Positions 23,219 through 32,601 of a stretch of DNA of 39,142 nt are shown one piece after another. Both the position numbers and the translations under genes were made by a program. Within the stretch, counting starts at the first letter, position 1. Each line of letters starts with the position of its first letter. The notes beneath the pieces are model-generated. The model was given only the letters and a program-made list of their open reading frames with translations, was not told the DNA's origin and searched no databases. This DNA is from Acidobacteriaceae bacterium (lineage in GTDB: Bacteria > Acidobacteriota > Terriglobia > Terriglobales > Acidobacteriaceae), in assembly GCA_027449545.1 (NCBI GenBank), contig DAIDLI010000116.1, positions 1 through 39,142 of the forward strand. The letters run 5' to 3'.

Positions 23219-26200
23219 CTTGCAAAACCTCCGCGGGTTCAAGCTGCGCTGGGCGGTGGCCGTGAACGATCAGGTAGACCGCCGGAACCAGGAAGACAGT
23301 GACGGCGACCGAAACGGCCAGTCCGCCGATGATGGCGCGAGCCAGAGGCGCGTACTGTTCGCTGCCAGCTTCGAGGCCGAGGGCCATGGGGATCATGCCC
23401 AGCAGCGTTGCCAGTGAAGTCATGAGGATAGGCCGGAGGCGGATCTTGCAGGAATGCACGACCGCCTCGAGCAGGGGTTGTCCTTCGCCGTGCAGGATAC
23501 CCGCAAACTCGACGATGAGAATGCTGTTGGAGACCACGATGCCGGTCATCATGATGACCCCCATCAGGGACATGATGTTCAGGGTACTGCCGGTGAGGAG
23601 CAGGATGAGGAGCACGCCGACCAGGCCCGGGGGAATGGCCATGAGGATGATGAAGGGCTCGATGAAGGAGCGGAACTGAGCCATCAGAATGAGGTAGACC
23701 ATGAGCACGGCGATGATGAGGCCGATACCAAACTCTTTGAAGGCCTGATTCATGCTGACCACAGCGCCGCGCACGGTAATGACCGTGTTGCGATCGGTCT
23801 TGGTGGCAGCCAGGAGCTTATCGATTCTTGCGCCGACACGTTGCAGGGCCTCGGTCTGGGAGGCGACGTAGATATCGATCACGCGGCGAATCTGGTAGTG
23901 ATCGACTTCGGTGGGTGTGTTGATGAAATGGATGTCGGAGACCGAACTGAGTGGGGTGAAGCCGGTGGTGTGGTCTCCCCGCAGGAACTGAGGGGAGGAG
24001 GCGCGAGCGAAACGTTCTTCTTCGTTGGGCGCGTATCCGGTCGGGCGCTTGCCCCGCAGGGGGATGTTCTCGAAGTCTCCGAGTGACATGTTATCAATCC
24101 ATCTGTTGGCATACTGCACGGTGACCATGTAGTTATTGCCGGTGCTGGGATCGATCCAGTAGGACGGTGCGATCATGCCGTCGGAGGTCATCGCGGTGAT
24201 GACGTCGTCGACGACATCTTTCGCGCTGAGGCCGATCAAGCTGGCTTTTTCGCGATCGATGTCGAGGGCAATGCCGGGGTACTCCAGGTCTTGTGGAATG
24301 TAGACTTCGGAGACGTTGGGAATGCGTCGGATTTTGGTGGCAAGGCCCTGTGCGAGCGCATAGGCGCCGTCCATGTCATTGGAACTGATCTGGATATCGA
24401 TGGGTGCGGGCAGACCCTGGTTAATGACGCCGTCGATGAGGCCGCCGGCCTGGGCGTAGATGGTGAGTTCCGGCATGTCGTGTGCGAGCTTGGCCTGCAC
24501 GCGGCGCATGTACTCGTAGCTGCCGATGCTGTGGCCTTCGTTCAGACTGGTCTGAACGAAGGCGGTATCCATGGAGGCGTTGGTGGTGTAGATTGCCGAG
24601 AGATCGGGATAGACGCCGATATTGGAGACGATCATGCCGAGATCTTTGGGCTTGACCACGCTGCGGATGATGTCTTCCACCCGCGCAATGTAATCGTTGC
24701 TGACTTCAATGCGCGTGCCGCTGGGCATGCGCACGTTGAGAATGAACTGGCCAGGGTCGGTGCGGGGGAAGTAAGCACGGCCGAGGAAGGGGAACAGGCC
24801 CACGAGAATTACCGCCATACCACCCAGCATGACCACGGTGGCAAAGACCGGCCTGCGCAGAATGCGGAAGGCGAGGTTTTCGTAGGAATCGAGGAATTTG
24901 CGGAAATTTTCATTGAAGACGTTGAGAAAGCGCTTGAAGAGAGCCGGCTTGTTTCCCCTGACGGCATCCACTTCGCCCTCATCTTCCATGCCATGCGGAT
25001 CGAGCTTGATGAACTTGGCGCAGAAGAGCGGCACCACGGTCATGGCGAAGAAGTAGGAGGCGAAAATCGACAGCACCACGCCCAGGGCCAGGGGGGTGAA
25101 GATATATTTACTGATTCCGGAGAAGAAGGTGACGGGAAAGAAGACGATGGCGGTTGTGAAGGTGGCGGCCAGCACCGCCAGGGAGACTTCGGTTCCGCCT
25201 TTTTCGGCCGCTTCATAGGCGGGTACGCCCATCTCCATAAAGCGGAAGATATTTTCCAGAACAATGACGCCGTTATCGATTAATCGCGAGAAGACCAGGG
25301 CCAGCCCGCCCAGGATCATGGTGTTGATGGAGCCGCCCATGAGATTGGTGATGAGCAGGCAGACTACCATCGAGAGGGGAACGGCGAGCAAGACTGCTAC
25401 GGTGGCGCGGGGACTGCCCAGGAAGATAAGAATCATCAATCCGGTGAGGACCAGTCCGATGCCGGCTTCGCGCGAGACGTTCATGATCGCGAGCTTGACG
25501 AAGATCGACTGGTCGAACACCACCGCAGTTTTGAGTTGCGAGGGAATATCCACCAGATGCTTAATGGCTTGCTTCATGCCATTGACGATGGTGATGGTAT
25601 TGCTGTCTCCGCCCTGCTTGAAGATAGGGATATAGACCGAGCGCTGTCCGTCGATGCGGACGATGTTGTATTGCAGGGCGCCGGAATCCTCGGCTTTTCC
25701 GACGTCAGCCACAAGGACCGAGGCATTGCCCACGGACTTGAGGGGCATGGAGTTCATGGACTTGGCATCGGGGAATTGGCTGTTGGCGTAGATGTTGTAG
25801 TCTTTGGTGCCTACGCGTACGTCGCCGGCGGGCAGGATGAGATTGGACTGATTAACGGAGGTGACCACATCGCTCAGGCTGAGGTTGCGAGCCTCGAGCT
25901 TCAACGGGTCGACATAGATCTGGATCTGCCGGTAGGTACCTCCGTAGGGTTGCGGGACGGAGGCGCCCTGCACATTGGAAATCTGATTGCGGACCTGGAA
26001 TTGAGCCAGATCTTTGAGGCGGGTTTCGTTGAGCCCTCTGCCTTTGAGGGTAACCAGGCAGACTGGCTGGGTGGAAGCGGTCATGCCCAGCACGACGGGC
26101 GGCAAAGTGCCCGGGGGCAGGCGGCGCAGATCGGCCATAGCCAGGTTGGCTACGTTACTGAGCGCGGCATTGGGATCGGTGCCGGGCTTGAAATAGATTT

Positions 26201-26468
26201 TGATGAGGCTGACGCCGGTAAGGGAGCGCGATTCGCTGTGATCCACGTTCGCGGCCAGGGTGAAAAAGCGTTCGAAGGTGTCGGTGATATCAGCTTCGAT
26301 CTGGGCCGGGGGCATGCCGTTGTAGAAGGTGGCCACAACCACCACCGGCATGTCGATGTCGGGAAACAGGTCGACCGGCATGCGAACAATGCTGACCGCG
26401 CCCACCAGCGAAACCAGCAGGCAGATCATGACGATGAAGAAAGGAAATTTCAGAGCGAATTTCGGCAT
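23211..26468 (-). CDS. RND efflux transporter, copy B (TM4 Asp-Asn)
   Basis: Inner-membrane RND pump subunit of the HAE/AcrB-like superfamily, 1085 residues, full length with twelve predicted helices and two large periplasmic loops. By eye it is roughly 80% identical to copy A just upstream; only 3 of about 120 residues differ between 61 and 180. The TM4 proton-relay pair that is Asp407-Asp408 in AcrB is Asp398-Asn399 here (SRLIDNGVIV). The TM10 Lys940 equivalent is Ser980 (GIVVSNSIL), as in copy A. GGAGGTGA precedes the ATG. It is the third gene of the operon and overlaps the TolC-type gene. Substrate unknown. It may be a regulatory or binding subunit of a mixed trimer, which is an inference. 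Confidence 0.92.
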   Translation of the reverse strand: MPKFALKFPFFIVMICLLVSLVGAVSIVRMPVDLFPDIDMPVVVVATFYNGMPPAQIEADITDTFERFFTLAANVDHSESRSLTGVSLIKIYFKPGTDPNAALSNVANLAMADLRRLPPGTLPPVVLGMTASTQPVCLVTLKGRGLNETRLKDLAQFQVRNQISNVQGASVPQPYGGTYRQIQIYVDPLKLEARNLSLSDVVTSVNQSNLILPAGDVRVGTKDYNIYANSQFPDAKSMNSMPLKSVGNASVLVADVGKAEDSGALQYNIVRIDGQRSVYIPIFKQGGDSNTITIVNGMKQAIKHLVDIPSQLKTAVVFDQSIFVKLAIMNVSREAGIGLVLTGLMILIFLGSPRATVAVLLAVPLSMVVCLLITNLMGGSINTMILGGLALVFSRLIDNGVIVLENIFRFMEMGVPAYEAAEKGGTEVSLAVLAATFTTAIVFFPVTFFSGISKYIFTPLALGVVLSIFASYFFAMTVVPLFCAKFIKLDPHGMEDEGEVDAVRGNKPALFKRFLNVFNENFRKFLDSYENLAFRILRRPVFATVVMLGGMAVILVGLFPFLGRAYFPRTDPGQFILNVRMPSGTRIEVSNDYIARVEDIIRSVVKPKDLGMIVSNIGVYPDLSAIYTTNASMDTAFVQTSLNEGHSIGSYEYMRRVQAKLAHDMPELTIYAQAGGLIDGVINQGLPAPIDIQISSNDMDGAYALAQGLATKIRRIPNVSEVYIPQDLEYPGIALDIDREKASLIGLSAKDVVDDVITAMTSDGMIAPSYWIDPSTGNNYMVTVQYANRWIDNMSLGDFENIPLRGKRPTGYAPNEEERFARASSPQFLRGDHTTGFTPLSSVSDIHFINTPTEVDHYQIRRVIDIYVASQTEALQRVGARIDKLLAATKTDRNTVITVRGAVVSMNQAFKEFGIGLIIAVLMVYLILMAQFRSFIEPFIILMAIPPGLVGVLLILLLTGSTLNIMSLMGVIMMTGIVVSNSILIVEFAGILHGEGQPLLEAVVHSCKIRLRPILMTSLATLLGMIPMALGLEAGSEQYAPLARAIIGGLAVSVAVTVFLVPAVYLIVHGHRPAQLEPAEVLQDE

Positions 26469-26583
26469 TAGCGCTCACCTCCGCGAACCTGGCAGGCCTG
26501 GCCGAGCTTAATTTTGATGGCCACGTTCTCTCCCTGCTTCCGGAACAGTATGCGCGGCTGGAAGCGCTCTGGGTTGTGCTGAT
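26469..26583 (-). other. Spacer between the two RND genes with open reading remnant
   Basis: 115 bases. On the minus strand one frame is open from just after the copy A stop and encodes about 39 residues (including QPRILFRKQGENVAIKIK) ending in a TAA that overlaps the copy B start as TAATG. It has no ATG, only an internal GTG. It may be a remnant of a longer gene or chance; no family recognised. Confidence 0.3.
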
Positions 26584-29500
26584 TTAATCACGCAAGGCAC
26601 CTTCCTGGTAAGCGTCATCCGGGGAGAGGTGTCGTTCTTGCCGCCGTCCGTGGATAACCAGATAGACGGCGGGAACCAGAAACACGGTCACGGCCACCGA
26701 AGCTCCCAAACCACCAATGACGGCGCGTGCCAGGGGGGCATACTGTTCGCTTCCGGCTTCCAGGCCGAGCGCCATAGGGATCATGCCCAGCAGCGTGGCC
26801 AGGGAGGTCATCAGGATGGGACGGAGGCGGATCTTGCAAGCGTGCACGACAGCTTCCAGGAGCGGTTGGCCCTCACTATGCAGGATACCAGCGAATTCGA
26901 CGATCAGAATGCTATTGGAGACCACGATACCGGTCATCATGATGACGCCCATGAGCGACATGATGTTGAGGGTAGCGCCTGTAAGGATGAGGATGACCAC
27001 GACGCCAACGAGTCCCGGAGGGATAGCCATAAGGATGATGAAGGGGTCGATGAAGGAGCGGAACTGCGCCATCAGGACCAGGTAAACCATCAGTACCGCG
27101 ACCACCAGCCCGACGCCGAACTCCTTGAAGGCCTCGTTCATATTTACTACCGCGCCGCGGACTTTCAAAACCGTGTTGCGGTCGGTTTTGGTGACTGCCA
27201 GGAGGCGGTTGATTCTGGCGCCGATACCGTTGAGGGCCTCGGTCTTGGGCGCCACGAAGATATCGATGACGCGCCGGATCTGGTAATGGTCCACCTCGGT
27301 GGGAGTGTTGATGAGCTGAATGCTGGCCACCGAACTAAGCGGCGTAAAGCCGGCAATGTGATCGCCTGCCCAGGTCTGCGCCATGCGATCGGAGGCGGTG
27401 CGGGAGATATCGGCAGGACTGTATCCAGGTGGATGGGCGCCACGCAAGGGAATGTTTTTCAGATCGTCCAGGGACATGTTGTTGATCCAGCGATTGGCGT
27501 ACTGGACGGTGACCATGTAGTTGTTGCCGGTATTGGGATCAATCCAATAGGAGGGCGCGATCATGCCATCGGAGGTGAGCGCAGTAACGACATCGTCGAC
27601 TACGCTTTGCGCACTGAGACCGATGAGGCTCGCCTTTTCCCGATCGATGTTGAGGGCGATGCCCGGGTAATCGAGGTTTTGCGGAATATAGACACTGGAG
27701 ACGTTGGGCATCTTGCGAATCTTGGTCGCCAGTCGCTTAGCCAGGGCATAGGCGCTGTCCATGTCATTGGAGCCGATCTGGATGTCGATGGGGGCGGGGA
27801 GGCCCTGGTTGATGACGCCATCGATGAGGCCGCCCGCCTGGAAATAGGTAGAGAGTTCGGGCATCTGCTGGGACAGCTTGGCCTGGACGCGGCGCATGTA
27901 CTCGTAGCTGCCGATGCTGTGATCTTCCTTGAGACTGGTCTGCACGAATGCCGTGTCCATGGAGGCATTGGTGGTGTAGATCGCCGAGAGGTCAGGATAG
28001 ACGCCGATATTCGAGACGATCATGTCGAGGTCTTTGGGCTTGACCACGCTGCGAATCACCTGTTCCACCTTGGCGATGTACTGATTGCTGACTTCAAGGC
28101 GGGTGCCGCTAGGCATGTGCACGTCGATAACAAACTGTCCGGGGTCGGTGCGTGGGAAGTAGGCGCGGCCCAGGAAGGGAAACAGAAGGACCAACAGAAG
28201 TGCAAGTCCGCCGAGGATGGCGGCAGCGGCGAATCCGGGCCGTTTCAGTACCCGGAAGGCCAAGCGCTCATAGGCGTTGAGAAATTTTTGAAACTCCTCA
28301 TTGAAGCGGGCAATGATGGACTGAAAGGCTGAGCGTTTTGCTGGGGCATGATCGCCGTGCTCGTCCTCGTGGTGTTCGATGCGGATGAACTTGGCACAGA
28401 ACAGAGGCACTACGGTCATAGCGAAGAAGTACGAGGCGAAGATGGACAGAACGACGCCCAGGCCGAGGGGGGTGAAGATGTACTTGCTGATGCCGGAGAG
28501 GAAGGTGACGGGAAAGAAAACGATGGAGGTTGTCGAGGTGGCGGCGAGCACGGCCAGAGCCACTTCCATGCCGCCTTTTTCCGCCGCTTCGTGAGGGGGT
28601 ACGCCCATCTCCATAAAGCGGAAGATGTTTTCGAGCACGACCACCGAGTCATCGATGAGACGACTGAAGGCGAGGGCCAGTCCTCCCAGAATCATGGTGT
28701 TGATGGATCCGCCCATGAGTCTGGTCAGGAGCAGGCAGACCAGGGCCGAGAGGGGGATCGAGAGCATCACCGCAAATGTGGCGCGAGGGCTGCCCAGGAA
28801 GAGCAGGATCATGAGGCCAGTCAGCACCAGGCCGATGGTGGCTTCTTTGATGAGGTTCTTGATGGCGAGTTTCACGAAGACCGACTGGTCGAACACGACC
28901 GCGGTCTTGAGCTGTGAAGGAATGTCCACCAGATGCTTGATGGCATCCTTCATGCCGTCGACGATGGTGATGGTGTTGCTGTCGCCGCCCTGCTTGAACA
29001 CCGGGACATAGACGGACCGCTGCCCGTCGATGCGCACGATGTTGTATTGCAGCGCGCCCGAGTCTTCTGCCCTCCCCACGTCGGCCACCAGGACCGAGGA
29101 GTTGCCCTCCGATTTGAGGGGCATCTGGTTCATCGCCTTGGCGTCACTGAATTGGCTATTGGCGTAGATGTTGTAATCTTTGCTGCCGATGCGGACGTCG
29201 CCGGCGGGCAGAATCAGGTTGGAGTCGTTTACGGCGTGAACCACATCGTTGAGACTGAGGTCGTGCGCTTCGAGTTTGAGCGGATCGACGTAGATCTGAA
29301 TCTGCCGGTATGTTCCTCCGTAAGGCTGCGGAACGGAGGCTCCCTGTACGTTGGAGATCTGATTGCGCACCTGGAACTGCGCCAGGTCCTTGAGCTGGGT
29401 TTCGTTCAACCCCTTCCCCTTGAGGGTGACCAGGCACACGGGCTGGGTAGAGGCATCCATGCCGAGCACCACCGGCGGCAGGGTGCCGGGCGGCAGGCGG

Positions 29501-29844
29501 CGCAGGTCGGCCATGGCCAAGTTGGCCACGTTGCTCAGTGCAGCGTTGGGATCGGTACCGGGCTTGAAATAGATTTTGATCAGGCTGACGCCGGTCAGCG
29601 AGCGCGATTCACTATGGTCGACATTGGCGGCCAGTGTGAAGAAGCGTTCGAAGGTGTCGGTGATGTCGGCCTCGATCTGCTGGGGCGGCATGCCATTGTA
29701 GAACGTGGCTACTACTACTACCGGCATATCGATCGCGGGGAATAGATCCACGGGCATCTGAAAGGTATTGACCACTCCCACCAGCGCTACCATGAGGCAC
29801 AGCATGATGATGAAGTAGGGGAACTTCAGAGCAAACTTCGGCAT
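26584..29844 (-). CDS. RND efflux transporter, copy A (TM4 Asp-Asp intact)
   Basis: Inner-membrane RND pump subunit, 1086 residues, paralogue of copy B. TM1 (KFPYFIIMLCLMVALVG) opens the protein; the first periplasmic loop has FERFFTLAANVDHSES; TM4 keeps both acids as Asp398-Asp399 (SRLIDDSVVV); TM10 has Ser976 where AcrB has Lys940, and PILMTSLATLLGMIP follows with the conserved Thr. The loop between TM6 and TM7 has a His/Asp/Glu cluster (EHHEDEHGDH) absent from copy B. GAGG lies 8 bases before the ATG. The membrane-fusion gene is 118 bases upstream. DNA of A and B differs by about a fifth where the proteins are nearly identical, so both have been kept under selection. Confidence 0.93.
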   Translation of the reverse strand: MPKFALKFPYFIIMLCLMVALVGVVNTFQMPVDLFPAIDMPVVVVATFYNGMPPQQIEADITDTFERFFTLAANVDHSESRSLTGVSLIKIYFKPGTDPNAALSNVANLAMADLRRLPPGTLPPVVLGMDASTQPVCLVTLKGKGLNETQLKDLAQFQVRNQISNVQGASVPQPYGGTYRQIQIYVDPLKLEAHDLSLNDVVHAVNDSNLILPAGDVRIGSKDYNIYANSQFSDAKAMNQMPLKSEGNSSVLVADVGRAEDSGALQYNIVRIDGQRSVYVPVFKQGGDSNTITIVDGMKDAIKHLVDIPSQLKTAVVFDQSVFVKLAIKNLIKEATIGLVLTGLMILLFLGSPRATFAVMLSIPLSALVCLLLTRLMGGSINTMILGGLALAFSRLIDDSVVVLENIFRFMEMGVPPHEAAEKGGMEVALAVLAATSTTSIVFFPVTFLSGISKYIFTPLGLGVVLSIFASYFFAMTVVPLFCAKFIRIEHHEDEHGDHAPAKRSAFQSIIARFNEEFQKFLNAYERLAFRVLKRPGFAAAAILGGLALLLVLLFPFLGRAYFPRTDPGQFVIDVHMPSGTRLEVSNQYIAKVEQVIRSVVKPKDLDMIVSNIGVYPDLSAIYTTNASMDTAFVQTSLKEDHSIGSYEYMRRVQAKLSQQMPELSTYFQAGGLIDGVINQGLPAPIDIQIGSNDMDSAYALAKRLATKIRKMPNVSSVYIPQNLDYPGIALNIDREKASLIGLSAQSVVDDVVTALTSDGMIAPSYWIDPNTGNNYMVTVQYANRWINNMSLDDLKNIPLRGAHPPGYSPADISRTASDRMAQTWAGDHIAGFTPLSSVASIQLINTPTEVDHYQIRRVIDIFVAPKTEALNGIGARINRLLAVTKTDRNTVLKVRGAVVNMNEAFKEFGVGLVVAVLMVYLVLMAQFRSFIDPFIILMAIPPGLVGVVVILILTGATLNIMSLMGVIMMTGIVVSNSILIVEFAGILHSEGQPLLEAVVHACKIRLRPILMTSLATLLGMIPMALGLEAGSEQYAPLARAVIGGLGASVAVTVFLVPAVYLVIHGRRQERHLSPDDAYQEGALRD

Positions 29845-29962
29845 TCAAAAAACCTCAGTGGCAGTGGGATATCCCAGGCGCCAAATGGTTGATCCGGTCG
29901 CCGTCCAGCCGGAGAACTCAGGGATGCTAAGGCTCACGCGATCGATCGTGGTCCTCCGGATG

Positions 29963-31246
29963 TCAGTTGTTGCCGCCGGAGCTGCTTGCCTGTGCATTCA
30001 TATCGATGGTGCCGCCCGTTTCGTCTTGGGTTTCGGAGGCAGGTTCTTTCGTCATGAGCGGGCTGACCGCTTCATTGAGCTGATACTTCTGCTGGCCGCC
30101 GAGGATGACCCGATCCCCCACTTGCAGTCCGCTGGAGATCTGCGCCAGCTTCTGCCCCTGGATACCCACCTGAATGGGACGAATGTGCACCCGATTGCTG
30201 CTGTCGAGCACGTAGGCAACGTCCTGGCTGCCCTGCAGAACTACCGCCCCCACAGGAATCGTGACCACATTCTTTGCGCGAGCAAGCTCGAGCATGGTGT
30301 TCGCATACATGCCGGGCGCAATCGTCAGCTTGGGATTGGGAACATCAATTTCCGTCTCCATGGTGCGGGTTTCGAAATTGACGTTGCGGGTGAAGCGAAC
30401 CACTTTGCCTTGGAAAGAGCTGCCGACTGCGTCGACACGAACGCTGACGGGGTCGCCGTAGTTGATGTATTTGACGTCATCTTCCGGCACCGGGACGCGC
30501 AGGCGCAACAGCGAACTCTGGGAGATTCGCACGATGGGAAGGTCCTGGCTGTTGGAGTTGGTGCCGCCCTGGATGAGGGCGCCGGTATCGGCATAGCGCC
30601 AGACCACGACGCCATCGAGCGGAGCGACGACGCGAGTGTAGTTTTCCAGCGCCATCACGCGCTGATTGTCGGCGCGGGCGGCCTGGGCGTGCTGTTGGGC
30701 GGCGGCCATGGCTGCCTTCGCGGCGTCCACCTGGGCCTGGGAGGAGAGGTCTTTGGAGCGGGCGTCATCCAGTTCCTGCTGGGCGATCAGGCCGGGGCGG
30801 GTGTCCGCGGCCTGCTGGAGACGGACGGACTCGGCGTGCAGCGCGAAGTTGAGGGCCTCGGCGCGCTTGATCTCGTGCTGGGCGCGGTCGATCTCTTCCT
30901 GGCTCTGCTTCATCTCAAAGACGGTCTGTTGCAGCTGCGCCTTGAGTTCGGGCACCTCGAGGATGGCCAGGACTTCCCCCTGATGGACGATATCGCCGAT
31001 ATCGACATTGATCTTGCGCATGTAGCCGCTGACCTTGGGATGGACGTCGACGACCTGGTAGGCCTGGAACTGCCCGGCCAGGGTAAGAACGTGAGCGATG
31101 TTGCCGCGCTGGGCGACGGCCACCTGGGCGGTGGGCAAAGTGGCGGCGGTGGCGGTGGGCTGGGCTCCGTCGTGGCATCCCGACACACCGAAGGCCGTGC
31201 ACATGCCAGTTGTTGCGGCCAACATCCAAGCAAGGTGCTTCTGCAT
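29963..31246 (-). CDS. RND membrane-fusion lipoprotein (AcrA/HlyD family)
   Basis: Periplasmic adaptor of the efflux operon, 427 residues. A lipoprotein signal ends at Cys24 (VSGC), so the mature protein is probably lipid-anchored. The first lipoyl half is at about 60-95 (VVDVHPKVSGYMRKI), a long alpha-hairpin at about 100-205 rich in Gln/Ala/Glu, the second lipoyl half at about 205-225 (RVVAPLDGVVV), then beta-barrel and membrane-proximal domains (IPVGAVVLQGSQ). The tail is Ser/Gly/Asn-rich. AGGAG lies 11 bases upstream of the ATG. As the first gene, it sets the promoter end of the operon. One adaptor serves two RND pumps. Confidence 0.92.
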   Translation of the reverse strand: MQKHLAWMLAATTGMCTAFGVSGCHDGAQPTATAATLPTAQVAVAQRGNIAHVLTLAGQFQAYQVVDVHPKVSGYMRKINVDIGDIVHQGEVLAILEVPELKAQLQQTVFEMKQSQEEIDRAQHEIKRAEALNFALHAESVRLQQAADTRPGLIAQQELDDARSKDLSSQAQVDAAKAAMAAAQQHAQAARADNQRVMALENYTRVVAPLDGVVVWRYADTGALIQGGTNSNSQDLPIVRISQSSLLRLRVPVPEDDVKYINYGDPVSVRVDAVGSSFQGKVVRFTRNVNFETRTMETEIDVPNPKLTIAPGMYANTMLELARAKNVVTIPVGAVVLQGSQDVAYVLDSSNRVHIRPIQVGIQGQKLAQISSGLQVGDRVILGGQQKYQLNEAVSPLMTKEPASETQDETGGTIDMNAQASSSGGNN

Positions 31247-31400
31247 GCTGATCTAGCTCCTGGTGAATTGCTCGCCGGTCATCCCGGACGATGAGGGGGT
31301 TGGGGGAAATCGGCGCCTGAGCACGTGCCAGCGCGGCAGAACGGAGAAGTGCCAAGGAAACCGCGCGCGGGGAACAGCGAGCGTTCTCGAACTCCGATGC

Positions 31401-31427
31401 TGCACCTTTGCGCAATGCCTACGTGCA
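31401..31427. promoter_or_regulatory. Candidate operator upstream of the efflux operon
   Basis: TGCAC (31401-31405) and GTGCA (31423-31427) form an inverted repeat around a perfect 8-bp palindrome TTGCGCAA (31408-31415), about 160 bases before the adaptor start. No regulator gene lies next to the operon. Weak evidence. Confidence 0.25.
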
Positions 31428-31463
31428 AGGCAACTTACTGTGTCGAGCGAGAGGGAGAGATGC

Positions 31464-31835
31464 TTAGAGAGCGGGAGGGGGTCTGCGGAAGATGGGAGGG
31501 GAGAAGAAATCGGCCGCGGAGACGCGGGAACCGGTTCGTAACGCCGCCAGGCGGGAACGGGGGTCGAAGAAGACCGGCCACAGCGCGATCAGGCAGACCA
31601 GAATCGCAGTGGCGACTTCAGGGTGCACCGGATCGGGTGTGGGGACGCCGTGGGAGACCAGCCGGGGATGATTGATGGGCAGCGCCTTGGCGCCGCTGAT
31701 GTCGCGGTAGGTGCCGGCGGCCGGGCGATACCAGGCCATTTTTGCTTCCATTGCAAACGCCAACGCCAGCAGACAGAGCATGGCGGCGAGCAATATCCGG
31801 CTAAGAGCCGAGGAAGCAGAAGAATTGCGCGACAT
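31464..31835 (-). CDS. Small two-helix membrane protein of unknown function
   Basis: I do not recognise this protein. It has 123 residues with two hydrophobic segments, about 10-29 (SALSRILLAAMLCLLALAFA) and 73-90 (VATAILVCLIALWPVFF), separated by a soluble stretch with several prolines; the C-terminus is Phe/Pro/Arg-rich. Codon use looks like that of neighbours. No good ribosome site precedes the ATG at 31835, so the start is uncertain. It lies between the efflux operon and the OsmC gene on the same strand. Confidence 0.55.
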   Translation of the reverse strand: MSRNSSASSALSRILLAAMLCLLALAFAMEAKMAWYRPAAGTYRDISGAKALPINHPRLVSHGVPTPDPVHPEVATAILVCLIALWPVFFDPRSRLAALRTGSRVSAADFFSPPIFRRPPPAL

Positions 31836-31949
31836 AGGCAGATTCTAACATTGGGAGCCAACCCGCGCACTACCGCAAAAAACGCACGGACCGGCCGATT
31901 CCAGATCTATCAAAAGAGACGGTTTGGGATCAAAAAAGTAAGCTGCGGC

Positions 31950-32366
31950 TCAGTCCTTTTTGTCGTCTCCGCTGTGGGAGATTAATTCAATGTCAATTTG
32001 TGGGGGATTGAGCAGAGTATTGTGCACCAGACAGTGGTGTACGGAGCGCATGAGGCCTTCGCGCTGCTCGGCCGAGAGGGGGACCGGGCTGGTGACCGAC
32101 ACCTTGAAGTTGCTGAGGCGGGCCGGTGGCTTGATCTTCTCGGCGCTGACCGAAACTTCGACGCCGGATTGGGCCAGCTTGCGGGTACGCAGATACTCCG
32201 CGGCGTAGAAGGCGGCGCAGGTGCCCAGCGAGGCGAGGAGGAGTTCCGGGGGCGTCATGCCGGCGTCGGTGCCGCCATTGTCCGCAGGCTGATCGCAGAT
32301 GACGGTGTGAGAACGCGCCGCGACGGCAAACTTGACCTGTTCGATCTGAGTTACTTTGAGTTCCAT
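31950..32366 (-). CDS. OsmC-family protein (thiol peroxidase-like)
   Basis: Predicted cytoplasmic OsmC/Ohr-type protein, 138 residues. The two family cysteines are present, Cys50 in LLASLGTCAAFYA and Cys112 in VHHCLVHNTL, in the usual contexts; TPPELLLASLG is the central-helix signature. OsmC and Ohr reduce organic hydroperoxides through these cysteines; the YhfA-like subgroup is less well defined and this protein may belong there. A poor ribosome site precedes the ATG at 32366. It stands between unrelated genes. Confidence 0.85.
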   Translation of the reverse strand: MELKVTQIEQVKFAVAARSHTVICDQPADNGGTDAGMTPPELLLASLGTCAAFYAAEYLRTRKLAQSGVEVSVSAEKIKPPARLSNFKVSVTSPVPLSAEQREGLMRSVHHCLVHNTLLNPPQIDIELISHSGDDKKD

Positions 32367-32570
32367 AAGCTGCTGTTTCTATTTTACCCGCAGGATGGTG
32401 CGCACAGGTGAGCGCTGATTGGGCAGAGCCAGCAGGGAAGAAGGGCGGATCGATGGGGATGAACTAGGTGGGCGGAAGCGGACACAAGAATGCCGGGACT
32501 GGGTGAGAGCCCCAGCATTTCTGTGACCCGAGCGGTTCGGGATGAGAGTAAGTGGCGCGGTCTAAGCGCG

Positions 32571-32601
32571 GCTTAGTAGTAAGCCAAGCTTAGTAGTGAG
32601 C
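32571..32601. repeat. Short tandem duplication at the zinc-ribbon gene end
   Basis: GCTTAGTAGTAAGC (32571-32584) and GCTTAGTAGTGAGC (32588-32601) are offset by 17 bases and differ at one position. The second copy contains the stop codon and last residues of the zinc-ribbon gene. Confidence 0.6.

Noticed and set aside
25272-25277. Asp-Asn in RND copy B as proof of a dead pump
   Set aside because: Asn at the second position is also known in natural RND subfamilies. The contrast with copy A is notable but does not by itself show inactivity.
23529-26919. Loss of the TM10 Lys in both RND pumps as proof of inactivity
   Set aside because: Ser, Thr or Asn occurs at this place in several natural RND groups as far as I recall, and both pumps share it, so it does not distinguish them or show loss of function.
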